A stretch of DNA of 64,000 nt from Diphasiastrum complanatum (taxonomy: Eukaryota; Streptophyta; Lycopodiopsida; Lycopodiales; Lycopodiaceae): NCBI GenBank assembly GCA_029204225.1, contig CM055103.1, forward strand, positions 46,098,611 to 46,162,610, given 5' to 3'. The translations under genes were made by a program, and so were the position numbers. Positions 1 through 10,319 of the stretch are shown one piece after another. Under the pieces are notes generated by a model, which saw only the letters and a program-made list of their open reading frames with translations, did no database searches and was not told the origin of the DNA. Numbering within the stretch: the stretch's first letter is position 1; each line of letters starts with the position of its first letter.

Positions 1-1305
1 TCAAATGGTACTTGTGCTAAAACTGGATTTAAAGATTTATAATTCTATTTCGTAGGACGACGTGCACGTTGACACAAATATCACAAGATTGAATATACTT
101 TTTCAGTATTTTTATGAAGCGTAGGCCACCAACATCCTGATTGTAAATTTTTTGAACAATGATATCAGCTACAAAATGACCTCCTCTCATTCCATCATGT
201 GAAAACACGACTAAATCAGGTGCTTCATGTAAGGCTAGATATGAACCACAATATGTGTATGCAAGTTTGAGAAAAGTGAACTACTCTACATGCTTTCTAG
301 TATACACGTGCATCCAAGTGAGTAAGGTGAATGCAAACCATGCTTAATTTGAAGGGAGCAACTCAAAAAATTCATGAAATTATCCCAATCGACTCTAATA
401 TATTAGCCTTAAAATGAATGAAATTTTATTTTACGTGGCTCTCTATTTAGTCAATTCTATAGGTTTTATTTGTCATTGTTTCAACAATCATTTTTTATTT
501 GTATCATTATATACCAAGAATCTCAAACTTTATTTTTGCTACTGAACTTGCTAAAACATCTAGATTTACATCTTATAAAGAGGTATGCTTGTTGACATGC
601 AATGAAAGAAATGCGTGATATTGATAAATTCAATGTTAAGGAAAAAAATGAATACTATTTCATTTTTTATGAAAGGCAGTTCAGCATATATATATAAATA
701 TATATATATGCCATCACGTGTCATATGGTTGGACTCAATGCTTGCAAAAGATGACAATCTTTAAAAATAGAACTCACATATCCAAAATTTGGTTTCATAC
801 AGACTTTTAAAATGTTGAGTTTTGGAAAGATGACACTTGTTTTTAGATGCTAATTTTTTCTTTTCGTGAATGATTATGAGATGTCAAACCTTAAGCTTTC
901 GACTAGATAGAATCCATTGTCTCCTAGATTGATTAACTAAATATAATACAATATGATTTTAAACTATTGCCTCACACTTCCTAGCTTTTAGCTTTCCCAT
1001 GATAGTGGTAAGATATTACAAAAATTCCATGAAAGATAAGTTTGAGTCACCCGATAGTCTGAGATTCCTATAAAAGTGACATGGTCTTCTAGATGAGTTT
1101 GGGTTGGAAAATATGTTTCTTTTAGTCTTTTGATTGCAAGACTTTTCTGTTTTGTTTTCAGTTTTCTAATGTGCATGACAAAGTTGTTTGAGATCTTTCA
1201 AATCACCTAGTTTATCTTATGAAGTTTGACCTTTACATAAAGGCAAACATAGTCACATGAATGCAATGGAATGGGAGATAAAGGCTATATCGAAACAATG
1301 GAAGG
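1..1305. other. AT-rich region upstream of the SPL gene, no gene seen
   Basis: I see no coding region, RNA gene or recognisable transposon domain here. The sequence is AT-rich, with short stop-riddled frames and a (TA)n stretch near 686-710. Confidence 0.5.
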
Positions 1306-1575
1306 ACTCATATCTAGATTCCTGCCAAAATTATATGGACGAATATCTTCCAAGTCGAGAAAGGGGCGAAGACCCAAGGAAAATTTTGTTACTGCGAATG
1401 TATGGAAAATACGAATGTCTTGCACTACAAAAGGTAATTCACTCATATCTAGATTCCTGCCAAAATTATATGGACGAATATCTTCCAAGTCGAGAAAGGG
1501 GCGAAGACCCAAGGAAAATTTTGTTACTGCGAATGTATGGAAAATACGAATGTCTTGCACTACAAAAGGTAATTC
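1306..1575. repeat. Perfect 135-bp tandem duplication (two copies)
   Basis: Copy 1 is 1306-1440 and copy 2 starts at 1441. The two are identical by eye until they diverge after 1575. The period is a multiple of three, so frames stay open across both copies (45 residues repeated twice). No known protein motif is visible. The identity implies a recent duplication. Confidence 0.9.
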
Positions 1576-3054
1576 TTTATTGTAGTTGAGCTGGAAAATT
1601 TTTAAGGTGTCTTTATGGCAATAGAGTCCTAGGCTTGAATCTTGATTTGTGTGTGCAAGGAATACCAAGAGTCCACGAGCCCCAAAGCTTGGGAGCTTTG
1701 TGCTCCCCACTATGGCTATTCCTATCTACCGATTGTAACTTGAAAAATATTGTACATCATGATATAATACCAAATTTATGTGATTTATTTTTAGTTTCTC
1801 AAAAGGATTATTAAAGGCAAGTTTTACTCATTGAAGTTTTTTGATCAACAAACATTTTAGGTTGGAGGAATTAGGAGGAGAGAATTTTGAAAACTTAGCA
1901 ACCTGTCAAATTGAAGTTAAATGTTACGAAAGTTTTTCAACACTAGTGTGGCATGGGTTGCTTTGGGCTTGACCCATAAAAACTATCCAACAAACCTATC
2001 TATCTCTTCCTATATTTGTATTTGTTGACTATCGCCTCACTTGTTTATGTAATGTATAAGCAATATATAATTTTTGAATGGATATGTCCAATATGTTGCT
2101 TTTTGACCCATAAGCAAATGGTTGAATAAAAAATTTCTCTCAATGCTAAGTGCATGTGTAGTATTTGGCTCCACAAGCATGCAATTAGGAATTAGCGAGT
2201 TTTGACGAGTAAACACGCTCCACGTGGTGAGTACTCATTTGCACAAGCATACAATGGAGAATTATCGACCTTTGACAAGTAAATTGTCGCCACATGGTGA
2301 TCACTAGCTACTCATTTGAACATTGAAAAACTATTAACTTTTGACGAGTGAACTTTCTTCACATGGTGATTACTCATTTGACAGAGCCAAAAAGTCTCAA
2401 TAGTCGTAGGCTTTTAGAGGACACTTGTCGTAGCCGACTACGACTATGACTACGATGCGTTGTTACACTTCTCCTCCCCACTAGCCTCTAAGAGTCTCAC
2501 TCACCCTCGTATCTTACTGGCACATCCCAGTTTGGCCGCAACATACTTCCGCTGCAGACACGTGTCCCAGGTGCTGCGATGTTGCTGCCCGCCCAATCTG
2601 CCCGCCCTGCATTAGGCCTCCTCCCTCAATGGCTTGCCATGTGGCATGGCTCCATTAATCCCATAATAACTTGGGAGAAACACCTACGATTGGATATATA
2701 ACAAAAATGCCCATTGTGTTGCATGCGTGAGTGTGAGGTTGTATGGTGCCCGTCAAAAAGTGGTCTCGGGTCTGGTTCTGTCGGGACCCAAACGATCAAG
2801 GACCCGTGGAAATTGTGGTGCCCAACAAAAAAGGTGGTACATCCCTCACTCACCCCAAGGAAAATTCACCCAAGGACACCTGCCAAGGCCAAATAGGATA
2901 CCTGCACCTGCCTTTAAGGTACCACGGATTTTGGGGGAGGGGGTCAGAGTAGGTGGCACGTAGAAGAGTACGGCACAAGGCAAGCGCCATTATGTACGGA
3001 ATCTGGAATAATGGTGGCCCGTGGGGTTTAGACTATTCTAGGCAACCTCACTCC
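1576..3054. other. Proximal upstream region of the SPL gene
   Basis: No gene is recognised. It includes a short diverged tandem repeat (2173-2380) and becomes GC-richer from about 2450 towards the gene. A promoter is likely somewhere here, but no single TATA box can be assigned with confidence. Confidence 0.4.
2173..2380. repeat. Diverged tandem repeat, about 70 bp x 3
   Basis: Three units share a core of TTTGAC[GA]AG, then CAC[AG]TGGTGA and CTCATTTG (for example around 2202-2240, 2270-2318 and 2338-2380). Units are 60-78 bp with clear divergence. Confidence 0.6.
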
Positions 3055-3215
3055 CTTTCTCCTCCTCCTCCTCCTCCTCCTGCTCCTGCTCCTTCGGAGT
3101 CTTCTTCCTGTTCCTCTTCCTCCATCTGCTAGCGATCATCTACAGAATGCACGAGAATTGGAAGAGCGAGAGATGATATGGTGAAGATCACGCGCTACAG
3201 ACCATCCTCAAGGCC
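3055..3215 (+). promoter_or_regulatory. CT-rich 5' leader of the SPL gene with upstream ORFs
   Basis: A CTCCTC-rich stretch (3058-3125) precedes the start codon. An upstream ATG at 3147 opens a 9-codon uORF ending at TGA 3174-3176. That stop is in frame with the main ATG at 3216 and closes the frame upstream. A second upstream ATG at 3178 lies in another frame and overlaps the main ORF. Leader uORFs are inferred; the transcript start is not visible. Confidence 0.5.
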
Positions 3216-3706
3216 ATGCAGAAGAAGAAGAACAACTCTTGTACCTCACCACATGCACATGCAGATGCAGATGCAGCAGCAGGCCTGGCTAGCAGCGACG
3301 GCGGCACCCTGAAAATACATCAGCAACAGCAAGACGAAGAAATAGCAGCAGCATCAGTAGCAGCAGAAGAAGAAGAAGAAGAGGAGGAGGAGGAGGAGGA
3401 GGAGGAAGATGAAGATGAAGATTTGGAGAGTCCAGAAGAGGAAGATGGTGAGGGTACTAGCAAGGCGCTGGTGGTGGTAAGAGAGGAGGCGGTTGGCAGT
3501 GATGTGAAGCAAGGAAGGAAGGCGGGAGGAGGCGGCCTGCTACTTCCTTGGCTGCCCTCGGTCTGCTGCCGTGTCGAGGGATGCAGGGAGGATCTGTGGC
3601 TAGCAGGTGATTATCATCGCAAACATAGGGTTTGCAAGACCCATGCTGCAGCCGACAAGGTTTTCATCAACCAGCAAGAGCAGCGATTCTGCCAGCAATG
3701 CAGTCG
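3216..3706 (+). CDS. SPL: SBP-box (SPL) transcription factor, exon 1
   Basis: First coding exon of an SBP-box transcription factor, a plant-specific nuclear DNA-binding family that recognises GTAC cores. The exon encodes 163 residues plus two bases of the next codon. There is an Ala/Gln-rich N-terminus and a long acidic Glu/Asp run (about residues 50-75). From about residue 118 comes the first half of the SBP domain: CRVEGC, YHRKHRVC, H (zinc site 1, Cys-Cys-Cys-His) and then QRFCQQCSR, which starts zinc site 2. ATG 3216 is chosen because an in-frame TGA lies at 3174 and no other in-frame Met intervenes. The exon ends CG|GTAATT inside the Arg codon of CSR, the conserved SBP intron position. 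No miR156 target site is seen in the visible exons. Which SPL clade it belongs to cannot be told. Confidence 0.93.
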
Positions 3707-4574
3707 GTAATTATATATTGTCCACTTACAGCACTTCTGAGCTTTGTAAAATTTAAATGTTACAGCTCTATTGCGTACGCACTGCGCTCAAAAAATAGAT
3801 ACAGTCTTACAGGCCAATCGTGGAAATTGGCATTTCAACTCTTAGTCACAAAGTTCGTAGGTTTCTAACCTGCAAAAAATGCACTCATTTAAGGGACAAG
3901 GTTCAAACATATAGGCATTTCTACCAATTCAATTGATGTGCTTTAAGTTTTCCCGAAGGCTAGCATGAAAGCTTTTTACAGGCAATGTTCTGTGAGCATC
4001 ATCTCACTCGGCAGCATGTTTGATCTTAGTCAACATTGTCATCTTGCAGATCACTCTTTTCAATGCATCAGTGAAATTCGACGGTTGTCTCTTACTGAAT
4101 TGTGTTTTATTTTCTCCCTAATATTTAGGTATCTTACTTGGGATGGAAATCATTACATTTTTTTGGTAGAAACTTCCTGATATTTTGGAGGCTCCATTGG
4201 AGTTAACGGAACCCATAAGGTACTGGATGTAAAACTCACTGCCCAACTGTAGAACAAAAAACTGTGTTCATCCTCAAGCTGGGGAAACATGAGCCTTATA
4301 GATCAATGCACTAAGTGACAAATTTCAAGGCCATGATTATAAGAGACACAACATGAAAGTAAGAGAAACTAGCTATGAAAGTTTGAAGGAATGTGAGACA
4401 TAGGAATTGATTAATCTTCTCACATTGGAATCTGAAAGCAACCCAAATAAAGAGAGAGAGAGAGGAGGCGCATGTAGCCAGCTAAACCCCTATTAAGAAG
4501 TACATGCAGGTAAGTACGAGGTGTCACCATGAGCTTGCTACTTGACTACTAAGGCCTAATCTAGTTAAATTACA
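3707..4574 (+). other. SPL intron 1, 5' part
   Basis: Begins with the GTAATT donor. No gene or clear transposon is seen. A short (GA)n stretch lies near 4451-4467. Confidence 0.6.
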
Positions 4575-6186
4575 AAAGGAGTGTACAAAGCTGACTTGGA
4601 GAGTAAGAAAATTATCATATGCAGGGGTGTAATCTTAATGAGGATGGATCTTATAATGATACAAAAATGTTTTATGATAGGAAGTTAAGATGGAGAAATT
4701 CCTATCTTGTGTGGCAAGTTATTATAGGAGCCTAAGTTGCCACATGTACCACCTACACCAATTCAAGTACCTGGAGTGACCATGCTTGAAAAAGGAAAAA
4801 GGAAGGAGAGATCAAGTACATGGAATACTTATTCACCTTTGACGTCACTAGGGAAGAAGCATCCTACATTAGATACTAGAAGATCACCTAGATGGTACTA
4901 TGAAACTATCATAGATAGTGTTATTTTGGAATAGGGAGAGTCTAGTACATAGGAAACTAGGAGATATGCTAGGCTTGAAAAGCATCACGAGGATCAGGAT
5001 CGATAGGAGGATTATCATGAGTATGAGGATGTACACTTTATGGCTACAGTGTTGGAAACTAAGGATCCATCTACTTTCAGGGAACTGCCAACGAGGATAT
5101 TTGGAGGAAAGCGATGGATGAGGAGTATAACTCAATTGTAAAGAACAAGACTTGGAGGCTTGTTCAGTTACCTACATTTAGAAAGGCTATTGGATCAAAT
5201 GGATCTATAGAACTAAGTATAAATCGGATGGTTCTATAGACAAACATAAGGCAAGGTTGGTTTGCAAAAGGGTATGCTCAACAAGAACGGATTGACTATG
5301 AAGAAACTTTTGCACCAGTAGCTAAGTTAATTACTATGAGGACGGTTTTGTCATTTGTAGCTCAGTTTGGATGGGATATTCAACAAATGGATGTTAAGAG
5401 CGCATTCGTGAATGGATTTCTAGAGGAGGAAGTCTACATGGAGCAGCCATAGTGATAGATAGTAGCAGGACAAGAAGACAAGGTTTGCAAGTTGGACAAG
5501 GCATTATACGGACTTAAGCAAGCACCTAGGGCATGATACATGAGGATTAACACATACTTTGAGGAGCTTGGTTTTCAAAGGAGTAGTTTGGAGCCTGTAC
5601 TTTATGTTTTGATAAGGGATGGTCATATTGTTACTGTAATGATGTATGTGGATGATCTTGTTATCACAGGGTCGGATCGTGATTTGATTTAGAATATTAA
5701 GAAAGATCTCTCATCATATTGATATGAAAGATCTTGGCTCACTACAATACTTTCCTGGGATTGAGGTATGGAGAATAGCACATGGAATATTTATTTCTCA
5801 ATCTAACTCATGAACTTCTTGAAAAGTTTGGTATGTCAGAGTGCAAGCCTATTTCTGCACCATATGATAGTGGATGTAAGCTTACTAAAGCTGAGGTTGA
5901 TCAGGATGTAGATGGGAAGTTATATAGAAAGCCTGTTGGAAACTTAGTCTATATAACTACTACAAGACTAGATATTGCATATGTTGTTAGTATGATTAGT
6001 CAATTCATGGCTAAGCCTAAGCAGATTCACTAGAAAGTTGCTAAGCGAGTACTCAGATATATTAAGGGTACTTTGAGGTTTGGTATTTTCTATGGAAGAC
6101 AAGATGTTTTGCAATTGTAGAGATATGTGGATGCTGATTGGGTTGGAAATGCAGAAGATCGAAGATCTACTATATGTTATTCTTTA
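4575..6186 (+). pseudogene. Decayed Ty1/Copia pol fragment (integrase tail, RT, RNase H)
   Basis: Spliced-frame reading gives Copia pol in order. It starts with the integrase C-terminal tail near 4580-4680 (ESKKIIICR, like the usual KKxxxSRDVxF), followed by the linker before RT (SPRWYYET, about 4890). RT runs from about 5130 to 5760, including a YVDD-type catalytic motif (MYVDDLVITG) around 5644-5670 and DMKDLGSLQYF near 5725. The RNase H lead-in is at 5815-6180 (MSECKPISAPYD, TTTRLDIAYVV, DADWVGNAEDRRS). Many stops and frameshifts break it. Gag, protease and most of integrase are absent, and it stops abruptly at about 6186. No LTR was recognised, so its family is unassigned. It lies inside SPL intron 1. 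Confidence 0.85.
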
Positions 6187-7166
6187 GTCTTGAATGATCA
6201 AATACCAACCAAACAGCTTGCGTGTTGCAAGCATGCATGCAATCATAGTGAAAATAGGATTATCAAAGCAACCAATTGGTGGGATTTTGGTTAAATAAAA
6301 TATATCAAACAAACTAGGTGGAAACCAAAACAAATCAGGTGGAAACAAGTCTACCTTCAATGCAAACAATTGATAAATATTGTTGACTAACTAAACGACA
6401 ATAAGCTAATCTCATAGAAACATGTCTATCCATAGCTAAGACCTCTAGAGGGCTATGAACGTCAAGGCGAAAAGATACTCAAATAGAGAAAATATGCTTC
6501 TAGCTGAAAAAGATGATGCAACTGTTTCAAATCAATAAATGATTTTTCGAAACACTTTTGAGTACGTGCATTATTTGTTGCAGTTAATCAATGACAAGAC
6601 ATGCTGATGTGACCATCGACATTCTAGTTGCCAAGTTTGGTAGCATAGCCACATTGGCAAAGTAAGCAAAGAATGATTTGTATTTTATATGTCTTGTAGC
6701 ATATAAATGGGACAAAAATCATCAATTCATTGTTGTCCTAAACTTGATGTATTATGTCAATGCTTCATATGTTGTGCCACAATGTATGGTGCATTGGTTA
6801 GTACTTGACCTTATCTCTAGCTATTAGCAAATTTGTATCAATAACATCCCATGTCTTGTCCACATGAATAAGGAAATATTAAAGAACAACCTTCATTTTG
6901 TACTCCAAGTGGACATTGCGACGACAAGAGCGCTAATGAAAGGGATGATTTTTGAGTTGGATCTAGTTCAATGTGAAAGAAACTAGCATGAAAGCTGAAC
7001 CACTTTCTATTTCTAGCATTTGCATACAAGACTAAGCTAACAAATAGTACAAAATAAATTGATGGGGATCTCTTAGAGTTTGAAGCTCTTTCGATAAATC
7101 GGTTGATGTCAATCATTTAACTTTTACCTAGTTCCATTTATCCCATATGTACATTCAACTTGGTCA
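6187..7166 (+). other. SPL intron 1 sequence between Copia elements
   Basis: No recognisable gene or element. AT-rich, with short stop-bounded frames only. Its last five bases (GGTCA, 7162-7166) may be a target-site duplication of the next element. Confidence 0.5.
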
Positions 7167-7310
7167 TGTTGGAATATCAATCCACACTCTAGAGAGAACT
7201 ATCAAACAGGGCGGATAGCTCAGTGGCAGAGCATCCCATCCGGTATGAGGGAGGTCCTGGGTTCGAATCCTAGTCTGTCCATCCATATTGTGATTTATGG
7301 ATTTCTAACA
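7167..7310 (+). repeat. 5' LTR (144 bp) containing a tRNA-like sequence
   Basis: Starts TGTTGGAATATC and ends GGATTTCTAACA (TG...CA). It has the same length and nearly the same sequence as the LTRs at 17410, 17670, 12750 and 13010; about 3 of 144 bases differ from the 17410 copy. Half of it is the tRNA-like segment. Confidence 0.92.
7209..7281 (+). tRNA. tRNA-like sequence inside the LTR (isotype uncertain)
   Basis: The 73 nt fold as a tRNA. The acceptor stem is GGGCGGA/TCTGTCC with two G-U pairs. The D arm is GCTC/GAGC with a 7-nt loop. The T arm is CTGGG-TTCGAAT-CCTAG. The discriminator base is A. The A box TAGCTCAGTGG and B box GGTTCGAATCC match the Pol III consensus. The anticodon arm is irregular: a mismatch in the stem and C, not T, before the putative anticodon CGG. 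It is therefore probably not a working decoding tRNA. It may act as a Pol III promoter within the LTR. Confidence 0.55.
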
Positions 7311-7322
7311 TGGTATCAGAGC
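7311..7322 (+). other. Primer-binding site, initiator Met-tRNA type
   Basis: TGGTATCAGAGC begins at the first base after the 5' LTR. This is the standard PBS of plant Copia elements, complementary to the 3' end of initiator tRNA-Met. Confidence 0.92.
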
Positions 7323-8036
7323 TACCGGATCTGCAGCAAGCTTGTATGCTGGCGCCCTACCAAAAGAGGAGCTTCTCTACTTTTTGTTGTGAAATTTCAG
7401 CATCCTGCTGATCTTTCCAAGTGGAGTTTGGATCAGCTTATTTGTCTCTTTTCAGGTTGAAGGAGGGCGCCCATCAGAGATCTTGGAGGAGTAATTTGTG
7501 TTACCCAAAAATCAGAATCTCAAATCTGATTTTTATGCAACCAGTTTTCAGCAAAGTTTGTTTGGAGGAGGGCGCCCAAAAATCTGCTACTGATTTTTGA
7601 ATGTGGTGTCTCCTTATCTTGCTGTTTTTGTTTTCAGGTTTGCATTTGTGTAGGAGGGCGCCCAAAATTCAGCAAACCCTATTCAGGGTTAGGTCAACTT
7701 GTGGCTGGAAATTTGCAGATTCTCAGCAAGCAGTAGGGCGCTTTCAACAGCCCTATTGGAGTGTGTGTCGATCACATTATTTGGCTTCCTAATTAGGTTT
7801 CGGTGTAGGCTTCAATCAAAGCTAACCTTATTTTCAAGAAGCTGGTTTTTTTGTGCAGAAAGATAGCCATCTTTCCATTATCTTTTGGGCACTTTGGTTG
7901 CAGATTGAAAGACATCTTGTGCTCCTACTTTCAGCTCTTTGTTTGCTGCAAATTTTTGAGTAGATTTGGTTGTGGAAAGGCTCTCCTTCCTATCTATTAC
8001 AAGCTATAGATACAAACTGAAATTCTGTTGAAGGTA
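7323..8036 (+). other. Copia leader with repeated GGAGGGCGCCC motifs
   Basis: Untranslated leader between PBS and gag. The palindromic core GGGCGCCC or close variants recur near 7350, 7465, 7568, 7654 and 7735. Function unknown; they could be packaging or dimerisation elements. No ORF is supported. Confidence 0.6.
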
Positions 8037-8853
8037 ATGGCTAAAGAATTGGAAGCTATCGGTTCTTTGTTTAGTGAAGATCGGTTGGATGACACAAACT
8101 ACTTGTGGATTTACATGATGAAGAATCTTCTCATAGCGAAAGGGCTGTGGGATTTGGTCAATGGTGATGAGGAAAGGCCTCATCTTCGGAAGAACAAAAG
8201 AAGTGGGATAGAAGGGATGCACAAGCACATTCTATGGTTGATCTTGTTGTGAAAAGATCTGTCTTACCTCATATTAGGTCTTGTAAGACATCTAAAAGTG
8301 CGTGGGATACACTTACTATGTATAGAGTCAAAAATCCAGCAAGAGTGGTGTATCTCAGAAATCAGCTTTCTTTGTTGAAGATGCAAGAAGGGGATCAAGT
8401 GACCAATCACTTGACGAAGATCAAGGATCTTCGTGAGGAGCTTCTCAATATTGATGAGATAATTGAGGATGCTCAATTTGTTTCCATTACTCTCAACTCA
8501 TTACCTTCCTCTTATCTTCCATTTGTTTCATCTTTGAGTATCTCTCTTAGGGGACAACAACTCTCCTTTGATGAACTTGTTGGGCTGCTTCTTCAAGAGG
8601 AGCAAACGAGGCAAAACTTTGTGGGTGACACTCGACAAGATCAAGCTTTCTTCACGAAAGGCAAGGGCAAAGGCAAGTCAAAAGGAAAGGGGAAGCCTCC
8701 TTCCAAGGATGAGCAAAAGCCCATTGGAGGTCAAGATGTTAACACTTAAAAGAAGAAAGGGAGGTGCCATTTATTGCAAGAAGTATGGGCACTTCATCAA
8801 GGATTGTAAGAAGAAGCTTGCGAAAGAGGCGAGTAAAGGAGCAAGAGCTTGAA
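8037..8853 (+). pseudogene. Copia gag (UBN2-type capsid plus zinc knuckle), frameshifted
   Basis: Gag forms the virus-like particle that packages element RNA. ATG 8037 opens MAKELEAIGSLF, then LDDTNYLWIYMMKNLL, the usual Copia gag start. A single-base frameshift lies near 8178. The next frame (about 8180-8749) reads through ENQLS/KIKDLREEL-like UBN2 sequence, then LPSSYLPFVSSLS and DELVGLLLQEEQTR. A Lys/Gly-rich stretch and a stop at 8747 follow. A further shift restores the zinc knuckle YCKKYGHFIKDC (about 8780-8810), whose first Cys is lost by the shift. At least two shifts make it non-functional. It follows the PBS and leader and precedes protease. Confidence 0.85.
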
Positions 8854-9338
8854 GCTAGTGGTGATCTCTTCAACCAAGACTATGCTTTTGTGTCTAATAT
8901 TGCTTCTACTAGTACTTCTACATCTATGAGGAATTCAGGTTTTGTTTTGCAAGTTGCTAATTTTCAGCCCATTGAATGGGTGATTGATAGTGGTGCTACT
9001 CGTCATATGACTTCTCGCAAAGAAGCATTCACTAAATTAGTGAAAGTGCAAAATGGATGTAAGGTACAATGTGATGATGCATCTTATTCTATTCATGGAA
9101 TTGGAATTGTAGCCATGATTCTGCCTAATGGTGAAGAATAAGTACATTCAGAATGTGCTTTATGTTCCGAGAATCAAGAAGAATCTTCTTTCGGTTTCAA
9201 GTATGTTGAAGCTAGGACTAGTTGTTGAGTTCAAAGAAGATAAGTGTCTTGTCAAGGATCCTAAAAGATCACTCTTGATTATTGTTTCGGGAACAATGCA
9301 TGGTGGCTTATTCATTATGGATACCTATGAGCGACGAA
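8854..9338 (+). pseudogene. Copia protease and GAG-pre-integrase, truncated by the hAT insertion
   Basis: The aspartic protease active site is seen as VIDSGATRHMT (about 8980-9013). A Copia pre-integrase segment follows with YIQNVLYVPRIKKNLLSVSS (about 9134-9200), VEFKEDKCLVKD and [11 protein letters not shown] (about 9290-9325). A stop at 9139-9141 and a frame change separate the two blocks. The reading ends where the hAT-A subterminal sequence begins (about 9340). Integrase resumes about 6.6 kb downstream. Confidence 0.85.
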
Positions 9339-9359
9339 TTCTCTCCATGGTTGCATCGA

Positions 9360-9425
9360 ACTGCGGTTCGAACCGCCTTTCACGGTTTGAACCATCGAAT
9401 CGTTCGGACCCGGTTCGAACCGTCT
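9360..9425. repeat. Subterminal inverted motifs (GGTTCGAACCG)
   Basis: CGGTTCGAACCG, CACGGTTTGAACC, CCGGTTCGAACCG and related half-sites cluster within 66 bp at the hAT-A left end. hAT transposases commonly bind such subterminal repeats; the binding role is inferred. Confidence 0.6.
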
Positions 9426-9470
9426 GGCCCTAAAACGACTATCGGGATTGGGATTCTGGAATCTGTTCGC

Positions 9471-9580
<110 letters not shown>

Positions 9581-9617
9581 GGGTGGGCACTCAGCACTCT
9601 GTGCATTTGCCATTCAG

Positions 9618-10075
9618 ATTGTGTGTGTGTGTGCTCAGTGCTGTGTGTGTGAGAGAGAAAATGGTGTGATTTTGTGTGTGTGTGTGTGTGTGTGTGAGTG
9701 ATTGTGTGATATTGTGTGTGTGTGCACTGTGTGTGTGTGTCCACTGTCTTTTGATGTGTACAGTGTGTGAGTGAATCAATGAGTGTGTGAGAGAGTGTGT
9801 GTGTGTGTGTGTGTGTGATATTATGATATTGTGTGTGTGTGTGTGACATGTGTGCATTGTGTGTGTGTGTGTGTGTGTGTGAGTTTTGAGATGTGTGCAC
9901 ACTGCACTGTGAGTTTGTGTGAGGCTTGAGCACTGAGATTGTGTGTGTGTGCATTGTAGTCTGTGTGTGCACTGTGTGTGTGTGTTTGTGTGTCTCAATG
10001 TGTGTGCACTCAGCACTGTGTGTGATATTTTGTGTGTGTGTCACGTGTGACATTGTGTGCACTGTGTGTGTTGAA
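9618..10075. repeat. (TG)n-rich tract with interruptions
   Basis: Long GTGTGT runs interrupted by short CACTGTG, GAGAG and ATATT segments. It lies in the hAT-A 5' region. Confidence 0.9.
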
Positions 10076-10190
10076 TCTTGATGGGGTTCAATGTGGGGCC
10101 TGGGTAGTGGGCATTGTGAGAAGTTACTAGTTAGAAGTTAGGAGTTAGTGACTAGTCCAAGTTAGTAGTTACTAGAGTCTAGTTAGAACT

Positions 10191-10319
<129 letters not shown>

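Noticed and set aside
7209-7281. Annotating the tRNA-like segment as an ordinary decoding tRNA gene
   Set aside because: The anticodon arm has a mismatch and lacks T before the anticodon, and every copy lies at the same place in an LTR, so it is treated as tRNA-like.
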